From Prevotella sp. UBA2755 (GTDB lineage Bacteria > Bacteroidota > Bacteroidia > Bacteroidales > Bacteroidaceae), in the NCBI GenBank assembly GCA_002353225.1, contig DEJF01000045.1, positions 4,771 to 26,920 of the forward strand: a stretch of DNA of 22,150 nucleotides. The letters run 5' to 3'. The first letter of the stretch is position 1. Every line of letters begins with the position of its first letter. Shown piece by piece: positions 16,152 through 22,150 of this stretch. Both the position numbers and the translations under genes were made by a program. The notes beneath the pieces were generated by a model. That model searched no databases. It was not told the DNA's origin and saw only the letters and a program-made list of their open reading frames with translations.

Positions 16152-17354
16152 ATGATAGGTGTTGTTTACTTAGGTAACAATCCGAAAACACAGGAAAGGC
16201 TCAAATACATTCCAGGACAGTTAGTCCGTATGACAAATGCCTATAAGGATGCAGCACAGGTTTGCACCCCTCATGTGTCCAATGAGCATTTTATTGTATT
16301 TTTTGAGCGTAATGTCCGTAGCGAGGACATTACGGCAATCACCTATCTCCGCAAGAAATGCCGTAATGTGTATATCATCCTCTTGACTGATGACATGACA
16401 GAGGAAGAGCGTCAAACATATATGAAGTGTGGTGTTAATGATACCATCAACAAAGACGCCTCTGTAACGGCATTGAACAAAAAGATACAGTTCATCTCAG
16501 ACCGCGAGGGTATTCTTTTTGACGATGAGGCACCCAGATACAAGATTCTGAAATTCAAGATTCCAGTATGGAAGCGCCTCTTTGACATTGTTTTCTCTGG
16601 TCTTGCTATCATTATCCTTTCACCGATATTCATCCTGACGGCTATTGCCATCAAACTCGAAAGTAAGGGTCCCGTACTGTTTAAGTCAAAGCGTGTTGGA
16701 ACCAATTACACGATTTTCGATTTCCTAAAATTCCGAAGTATGTACACAGACGCGGAGGAGCGTTTGAAAGATCTGAGTAAGGGTCATAACCAATATGCAG
16801 AAAAGGAAGAGGAAGACGAGCATAAGACTATCACTGCCCCTCTTGGTGACGAGGCTGAGCAGGACATGATGGATATGGGTATGGAGTCAGAGATGATGAT
16901 CAGTGATGAGGAGATCATGCTGATTGGCGATGACTTCGTGGTAGCAGAGAGCGACTTCAACAGACAGAAAGAGGAGGAAATCAACAATGCCTTTGTGAAG
17001 ATTGAGAATGACCCACGTATTACGAAAGTGGGTAAGTTTATTCGCAAATACAGCATCGATGAACTTCCACAACTATTTAATATCCTCAAAGGCGACATGT
17101 CGATTGTCGGCAATCGTCCTCTCCCCCTCTACGAGGCAGAAAAACTGACTGCCGACACCAGTATCGACCGCTTTATGGCACCTGCAGGGCTCACTGGTCT
17201 TTGGCAAGTTGAGGAGCGTGGTAAGGGTGGCAATATGTCTGCAGAGGAGCGTAAGCAACTGGATATCACATACGGACAGACCTATAATTTCATGTTAGAC
17301 ATGAAGATTATCTTCCGTACCCTGTTTGCTTTCGTGCAGAAAGAAAATGTATAA
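16152..17354 (+). CDS. Priming sugar-phosphate transferase with pseudo-receiver domain
   Basis: This predicted polyprenyl-phosphate glycosyl-1-phosphate transferase starts polysaccharide assembly by loading a sugar phosphate onto undecaprenyl phosphate at the inner membrane. Residues 1-118 resemble a receiver domain that keeps a T79 and K101 equivalent (ILLTDD, TINKD) but lacks the N-terminal acidic pair, and the acceptor position falls in FFER rather than on an Asp. The transferase domain starts WKRLFDIVFSGLAII (140-154) with a re-entrant membrane helix at about 146-168, then KFRSM (193-197), the catalytic D303-E304 in SIDELPQL and GDMSIVGNRPLP (314-325). An acidic insert of about 65 residues (about 210-278) splits the domain between KFRSM and the catalytic motif. 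The sugar is unknown. Confidence 0.92.
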   Translation: MIGVVYLGNNPKTQERLKYIPGQLVRMTNAYKDAAQVCTPHVSNEHFIVFFERNVRSEDITAITYLRKKCRNVYIILLTDDMTEEERQTYMKCGVNDTINKDASVTALNKKIQFISDREGILFDDEAPRYKILKFKIPVWKRLFDIVFSGLAIIILSPIFILTAIAIKLESKGPVLFKSKRVGTNYTIFDFLKFRSMYTDAEERLKDLSKGHNQYAEKEEEDEHKTITAPLGDEAEQDMMDMGMESEMMISDEEIMLIGDDFVVAESDFNRQKEEEINNAFVKIENDPRITKVGKFIRKYSIDELPQLFNILKGDMSIVGNRPLPLYEAEKLTADTSIDRFMAPAGLTGLWQVEERGKGGNMSAEERKQLDITYGQTYNFMLDMKIIFRTLFAFVQKENV

Positions 17355-17378
17355 CAATTGACTAACCACAATAGAGAA

Positions 17379-18404
17379 ATGAACAAAATAAAACGTTTAT
17401 TACTTCTAATACCTGTTTGGGGCATAGGTACTTTTTCTTATGCGCAACAGTTGGATGACAGCGGTATCAGTGCAGGTTTCTTTGACTCGAGCGAGGAAAG
17501 CACTTTAAATTTCTCTACCTTCCACTTGCCACCGTTGTCCGTTCTCTTTGAGAATGCCAAACAAAACCCGCAAATCCTGGCATTAGACAAAGCAGAACAA
17601 CTTGCCAAGGCTGAAATCGCCAAGCAGAAGCGTCATATATTATCTTATGTACGCGCACATGCGAGTTATAGTTATGGTAAGACCGACGTTTACGGTCAGA
17701 TGACGAACAACCAGACAGGAACCATGAACTTTGTGCCTATTTTTGAGTCTAAAAATGGTACCGAGCAGTCCTATTGGAATGTCGGTGTCAACCTCAACAT
17801 CCCCTTAGAGGACATCTTGGACTGGGCACCTGCTGCTAAACGCAAGCGCTTAGAGGCAGACAAGGCACGATTGGAGAAAGATATTAAGTTTGAGGATTTG
17901 AAACTCCAGATTAGTACGCTCTATGCGAAGATCACCAATACTTTGGTGACATTGAAGACTGCCAGTGAGGGTGCTGCAGCCTATCAAGGCGCAGGCGCGT
18001 TGAACCAGGAGGACTTCCATCAAGGTAATATGGATATCGAGGACTATGCGTGGACCAAGTTGCATGAGTTGGATGTTGTTAAGCAATACCAAGTCCTGCA
18101 AACTGAGATTATGACTGACATCCTGACCTTGGAGATTATTTCCCGTACACCTATTATCACTAATGCAACGACAGAGGTGACCTTAGATGGAACAATTCAC
18201 AAGTCGGAAAGCCAGATTCGCCGTGAGAACAAGGCTATGGAGAAACGTATTGCCAAGGAGGCGAAAGCAGACGAGAAGCGTTATCAGCAATTGGAGCGCG
18301 AAGAGAAGAAAGCCCAGTCTAAGGCATCTCGTATGGATGCCAGAGAGGCATCAAGATCGGCAAAAGCAGCCAGAGCGTATGAAAAAAGCAGTAGAAAACG
18401 TTAA
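17379..18404 (+). CDS. Short TolC-like outer-membrane protein with basic tail
   Basis: Starting at ATG 17379 gives 341 residues with a clear signal peptide (MNKIKRLLLLIPVWGIGTFSYA, cut after residue 22, before QQ); the TTG start at 17358 would bury it behind a charged extension. The mature part reads helix (LSVLFENAKQNPQIL to about residue 92), two beta strands (HASYSYGKT; YWNVGVNLNIPL), then two long helices (about 145-197 and 213-257). This is the repeat unit of the outer membrane efflux (TolC) family, but apparently only one unit where TolC has two. Residues about 274-341 form a Lys/Arg/Ala/Glu-rich, probably helical tail. In this operon it probably forms the outer-membrane channel or a periplasmic tunnel for polysaccharide. 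Family call moderate to good; role inferred. Confidence 0.75.
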   Translation: MNKIKRLLLLIPVWGIGTFSYAQQLDDSGISAGFFDSSEESTLNFSTFHLPPLSVLFENAKQNPQILALDKAEQLAKAEIAKQKRHILSYVRAHASYSYGKTDVYGQMTNNQTGTMNFVPIFESKNGTEQSYWNVGVNLNIPLEDILDWAPAAKRKRLEADKARLEKDIKFEDLKLQISTLYAKITNTLVTLKTASEGAAAYQGAGALNQEDFHQGNMDIEDYAWTKLHELDVVKQYQVLQTEIMTDILTLEIISRTPIITNATTEVTLDGTIHKSESQIRRENKAMEKRIAKEAKADEKRYQQLEREEKKAQSKASRMDAREASRSAKAARAYEKSSRKR

Positions 18405-18415
18405 CATATAGTATT

Positions 18416-20599
18416 ATGGATTTATTTAGATATATCGTTAGATTTTTATACAAGATTCGTTGGTATTTAGTAATACTACCGTTAATCGCGTTAATCGTGG
18501 CATGGTTTATGACCCGCCACATGGATCGCATCTATGATACTAATACTACCATCTATACTGGTATGATTACCGGTTACAACATTGAAGGTGGAACTGGTGC
18601 CGCAGGTGGAAACTCACAAGTCAATATTACCAACTTAATGCTGATTATCACTACGGAGAACACCATTCGAGAAGTGTCCATGCGTCTGTTTGCCCGCTGT
18701 ATGATGTATGGTAATCCCAACAAGGACAACAACTATATCTCAGCAGAGCATTTCCGCGAGTTGAACGCTTCCGTACCGGCAGATGTCAAGGCATTGATCA
18801 ATCATAATAGCGAGTCTGCGACTTATGCCAACTTAAAGGCATACGAGAAGCCCTCTCAAGATAACTATATCTTCGGATTATTGAATTATCACCCCTACTT
18901 CGGTATTAATAATATCACTTCACGTTTGAAAGTGATGCAGTTGGAGCGAAGTGATATCATAGACATTGGCTACTCCGCCAATGATGCCGGTATTGCCTAT
19001 AACACGCTGGACATTCTGAATGAGGTATTTGCCCGTCATTACCAGCAGATTCGCTTTGGTGAGACCAGTAATGTCATCAAGTTCTTTGAACGCGAGGTGG
19101 CTCGTCTATACAAAATCTTAACCAGGGCTGAGGATGATTTGATTCGCTATAATGTCTCTAAACGTATCATCAACTATGGTGAGCAGACCAAGCAGTTGAC
19201 CGTATTGGAGATGCAACAGCAGAATTTCCGTAACCAGCAGTTGATGGACTATACAACCTCTAAGGCACTGATGGACTACTTGGAGCGACAGTTAGGAGAC
19301 CGTGCCCGTGTGATTCGTGCCAATAAGCAGTTTACGGATAAGATCAAGGACATTTCCCGCTTGCAGTCCCGTATCTCCAACCTCCGTCTGATGAGTGGAG
19401 AAGGTGGTGATCTGAATAATGAGGCTCAGGAGGAGATGCAGAAAGCGCAACGTGAGTTGCAGTCAACAACGAATAGTGTCAAAGACCTGACCCATGAGAT
19501 TGAGGCAGGAACCTATAGTACTGAGACAGGTGTCAAGGCAAAGGACATGATTGACAAGTGGCTGGAGCAGATGCTGTTAATGGAGAAAGCAAGAGCAGAG
19601 ATGTCTGCCACGGACATCATGAAACAGCAGTTAGACCAGCAATATCTGTTCTATTCCCCGATTGGTGCTACTTTGGATCGTAAGGATCGTCATATCACGT
19701 TTGTAGAGGGTAACTACATGGAGATGTTGAGAGCACTGAATGCCGCACGTTTGCGTCAGAAGAACCTGCAGATGTCTACAGCGACCCTGCGCGTGCTGAA
19801 CCCACCGATGTTCCCATTGAACGCCCAGCCGACCAATCGTCTGATGATTCTGTTAGGAGCCTTCCTGTTGACCTTTATGTTGACAGCGCTCTACTTCTTC
19901 ATTATCGAGTTGCTTGACCGTACGTTACGTGACCGCATGCGCTCCGAGCGTATTACGAAGATTCCAGTCATGGGCTGTTACCCGAAGGAGAGCAACCTTC
20001 GCTATCGCCGTTTCAACAAGACGATTGCTGACATGTCGCTCCGCCAGTTGAGCAAGGCATTACTGCCTAAGTTCAAGGAGGGACAGCAGAACGTGCTGAA
20101 CCTGATCTCCACCGACTCCGGTAACGGTAAGAGTTTCATTGCCCAGGAGTTGGAGAACTACTGGATATCCATTGGCTTGCAGGTACGCCGCCTGACCTAT
20201 GATGAAGACTTCCTCGCCGAGGATAGCAAGTTCATCATGGCTAACGGCATCAAGGATCTCTGTCCGGATATTCTCCCCGAGGAGATTGCCATCATCGAAT
20301 ATCCAAACTTGGACGAGAACTCTATTTCTCCTGCCCTGCTGAATATGGCAACCGTCAACCTGATGGTTACACGTGCCAACCGTACTTGGAAGGATGTCGA
20401 CCAGAAGGCACTCAAGGAAGTAGAGGCAATGTTGGATGAGGAGCACAAGGACAGTCTTTACATGTATCTGACCGAGGCAAGCCGCTATGCGGTGGAAGAG
20501 TTCGTCGGACAGTTACCACCTTATACTAAGTTCAATAACTTCGTATACCGCATGTCCCAGTTAGGACTGACAGCAACAGAGAACAGTCATGCGAAATAA
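18416..20599 (+). CDS. Wzz/GumC-type polysaccharide co-polymerase with degenerate kinase domain
   Basis: This 727-residue inner-membrane protein likely controls chain length and export of the polysaccharide. One membrane span lies at about residues 17-34 and a second at 475-498. Between them is a large periplasmic region with coiled-coil segments at about 220-360 and 380-455, and a conserved-looking LNPPMFPLNAQPTNR just before the second span. The cytoplasmic C-terminus (about 555-727) resembles a BY-kinase/MinD fold. A P-loop remnant TDSGNGKSF (566-574, K572) is present. The next strand reads VRRLTYDEDF rather than the usual Walker A' DxDxR, and there is no terminal tyrosine cluster. It is probably a non-catalytic nucleotide-binding or scaffold domain. 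Confidence 0.88.
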   Translation: MDLFRYIVRFLYKIRWYLVILPLIALIVAWFMTRHMDRIYDTNTTIYTGMITGYNIEGGTGAAGGNSQVNITNLMLIITTENTIREVSMRLFARCMMYGNPNKDNNYISAEHFRELNASVPADVKALINHNSESATYANLKAYEKPSQDNYIFGLLNYHPYFGINNITSRLKVMQLERSDIIDIGYSANDAGIAYNTLDILNEVFARHYQQIRFGETSNVIKFFEREVARLYKILTRAEDDLIRYNVSKRIINYGEQTKQLTVLEMQQQNFRNQQLMDYTTSKALMDYLERQLGDRARVIRANKQFTDKIKDISRLQSRISNLRLMSGEGGDLNNEAQEEMQKAQRELQSTTNSVKDLTHEIEAGTYSTETGVKAKDMIDKWLEQMLLMEKARAEMSATDIMKQQLDQQYLFYSPIGATLDRKDRHITFVEGNYMEMLRALNAARLRQKNLQMSTATLRVLNPPMFPLNAQPTNRLMILLGAFLLTFMLTALYFFIIELLDRTLRDRMRSERITKIPVMGCYPKESNLRYRRFNKTIADMSLRQLSKALLPKFKEGQQNVLNLISTDSGNGKSFIAQELENYWISIGLQVRRLTYDEDFLAEDSKFIMANGIKDLCPDILPEEIAIIEYPNLDENSISPALLNMATVNLMVTRANRTWKDVDQKALKEVEAMLDEEHKDSLYMYLTEASRYAVEEFVGQLPPYTKFNNFVYRMSQLGLTATENSHAK

Positions 20600-22123
20600 A
20601 TGACAAATAGTTTTTCAACATACACCCAAGAGAACAGAGGAAGAGCATTATTGCTCTTTCTCTTGTTTGGTTTAGCCATCTGGCAGTTTGTCAATGCAGG
20701 CTTCAGTGCTTTTGCCATGGTCTGCATGTCCCCTTTAATTGTCTTGGCAATCTATGCAGCGTTCACCTGGAGGATGTCTGCCTTTTGGGCTTTGTTTGCC
20801 ATTAACTATACGGTGATGTTCTTTGGTAAACAACAAATGCTACCTCAAGGTATTCCCACCTCGTTATATAATGAGATGTTAGAACTTCTCCTGATTGGTA
20901 TTGCTATTATCGATGCCCGAGAAGAGCCTAAATTCGAGCGAACCGCCAATCTGATGCTATATGCTTTGATTGTCTGGTGTGGATACTGTACCTTAGAGGT
21001 ATTAAACGACACCTGCGACTTGGGGATTAACGTGGCAAACTGGTATAGTGGTGCCCGCCTGATGGCATATCAGTTACTGTATATCTTCTTGGTATTCTCG
21101 CTTTATGTCACTACTCCCAAGATCATACACCAATACTTATGGGTATGGGCAGCCTTCAGCCTATTCTCTGTCTTCTGGACTTGGAAACAACAGAAGTTGG
21201 GCTTCACGACACCAGAGAACATCTGGATGGAGACGGTGGGAAGACGAACGCACATCGTGAATGGTATCACCCGTTATTTCTCCACTTTCAATGATGCGGC
21301 AACATACGGTTGTAATGCTGCCGCTGCTGCTGTCGCATTCTTTATTTTCTCCATTACGACAAAAATCAAACGGGATCGTTATTTCTTTATGTTTACGGCA
21401 TTTGCTATTGTATGGGGTATGTTCGCCTCTGGTACACGTACGGCAATCATCTGTCTGTTTGCTGGAATTATCGTGTATACCATCCTTTCTAAATCCGTCA
21501 AGATAGCAGTTCCTGTGATTCTTTTTGCAGGATTCGCCTATGCTTTCCTTGCTTTTACGGATATTGGACAAGGTAATGCACAGATTCGCCGTATGCGCTC
21601 TGCCTTCAACAAAAATGACGCATCTGCGAATGTACGTACCATTAACCAAGCGGCGATTCGCAAATATATCCAGGATGCGCCATGGGGCATCGGCATAGGC
21701 ACAAACTACGAAAACGTACCTGCGAATAATAAGTTCCGCAAGTTATCTACCATTCCTCCAGATTCTGAATATGTCTATATATGGGTACATGCAGGTCCAA
21801 TAGGAATTACCACTTTTGTCATCACGATGCTCCTCATGTTAGGAGGTGCTTGTTGGATTACTATGTTCCGTCTGAAAAGCAGGTCTTTGATGGGAGTGGG
21901 AGCAGGATTTACCTGTGCCTTTGTCGCGATACAATTAGGAGGATATGTCAACCAGATTCTGATGCAGTTCCCCAACTGTCTGATATTCTATGGCGGCTTG
22001 TCTATCGTATATATCCTTCCTTTCATCGAGAAAGAATGGACAGAATTAGAGGAGAAGCGCTTTGCCGACCAACAAGAGCGTGAGCGTTTGAAGTTAGAGA
22101 AGAAAAAAGCATCACGAGTGTAG
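20600..22123 (+). CDS. O-antigen ligase/polymerase-like membrane protein (Wzy/WaaL-type)
   Basis: This 507-residue protein has about ten to twelve hydrophobic spans and fits the O-antigen ligase/polymerase superfamily that joins undecaprenyl-linked repeat units or ligates chains. Signature-like features are FASGTRTAII (275-284), matching the SGSR-type motif, and a large loop between about residues 320 and 395 ending PWGIGIG (361-367) and DSEYVYIWVHAGPIG (388-402) with H397. A highly charged tail follows the last span (about 478-507, rich in Glu, Arg, Lys). The ATG directly follows the stop of the previous gene with zero spacing. Polymerase and ligase cannot be told apart by sequence; the co-polymerase next door favours polymerase. 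Confidence 0.85.
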   Translation: MTNSFSTYTQENRGRALLLFLLFGLAIWQFVNAGFSAFAMVCMSPLIVLAIYAAFTWRMSAFWALFAINYTVMFFGKQQMLPQGIPTSLYNEMLELLLIGIAIIDAREEPKFERTANLMLYALIVWCGYCTLEVLNDTCDLGINVANWYSGARLMAYQLLYIFLVFSLYVTTPKIIHQYLWVWAAFSLFSVFWTWKQQKLGFTTPENIWMETVGRRTHIVNGITRYFSTFNDAATYGCNAAAAAVAFFIFSITTKIKRDRYFFMFTAFAIVWGMFASGTRTAIICLFAGIIVYTILSKSVKIAVPVILFAGFAYAFLAFTDIGQGNAQIRRMRSAFNKNDASANVRTINQAAIRKYIQDAPWGIGIGTNYENVPANNKFRKLSTIPPDSEYVYIWVHAGPIGITTFVITMLLMLGGACWITMFRLKSRSLMGVGAGFTCAFVAIQLGGYVNQILMQFPNCLIFYGGLSIVYILPFIEKEWTELEEKRFADQQERERLKLEKKKASRV

Positions 22124-22128
22124 GAGGG

Positions 22129-22150
22129 TTATAGTTCATAGTTCATAGTT
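22129..22150. repeat. 7-bp tandem repeat TCATAGT reaching the window edge
   Basis: Units TTATAGT, TCATAGT, TCATAGT plus one base run from five bases after the last gene to the edge. Read on the minus strand the units are AACTATG-like, the same form as the AACTCTA units upstream of malQ. No terminator is visible before it. Confidence 0.85.

Noticed and set aside
17358..17378. TTG start seven codons upstream of the TolC-like gene
   Set aside because: It would place polar residues before a clean signal peptide that begins at ATG 17379.

Overview
The window looks like a chromosomal segment of a Bacteroidales bacterium, most likely Prevotella or Segatella. The evidence is gene content (a DPE2-type MalQ with two starch-binding modules, a xylBA pair, a pseudo-receiver sugar transferase), the absence of Shine-Dalgarno sites, and several promoters of the Bacteroidetes type (TTTG, about 20 nt, TAnnTTTG, often extended to TAmCTTTGC). 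No tRNA, rRNA, insertion sequence, CRISPR array or other mobile element was seen. The genus is an inference from sequence style alone.

Layout. (1) 1-2228, minus: malQ, cut off by the left edge, divergent from mltG (2327-3352, plus). Their 98-bp intergenic region has two mirror-image promoters in a perfect 18-bp inverted repeat around four copies of a 7-bp repeat. (2) 3353-3591: intergenic, with a minus-strand promoter and terminator-like hairpin that together predict an unannotated small RNA of about 85 nt, then the glnS promoter. (3) 3592-7366, plus: glnS, a TPR protein and a DedA-family membrane protein, overlapping at their stop/start codons. (4) 7417-12685, plus: manC-gmd-fcl (fructose/mannose pathway to GDP-L-fucose) followed without a gap by ptb-buk (acyl-CoA to acyl-phosphate to acid plus ATP). 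A bidirectional terminator separates buk from the convergent xylA. (5) 12737-15574, minus: xylB-xylA, which takes xylose to xylulose 5-phosphate. (6) 15772-22123, plus: a tightly packed surface-polysaccharide operon. It encodes a single-domain response regulator, a priming sugar transferase with a degenerate receiver domain and an acidic insert, a short TolC-like outer-membrane protein with a basic tail, a Wzz/GumC-type chain-length protein with a degenerate kinase domain, and an O-antigen ligase/polymerase-like membrane protein. The window ends just after this operon inside another 7-bp repeat tract.

How the parts fit. GDP-fucose from region 4 is a plausible donor for glycans, but no fucosyltransferase is present, so a link to the region 6 polysaccharide is only inference. 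Region 6 is the best candidate for an unusual system. It has priming, chain-length and polymerisation/ligation functions plus two receiver-like domains, but no histidine kinase, no Wza/OPX exporter and no flippase in view. Its outer-membrane component appears to be a single-repeat, half-sized TolC relative. The second item of most interest is the recurring heptad-repeat promoter module at malQ/mltG, at glnS and at the right edge.
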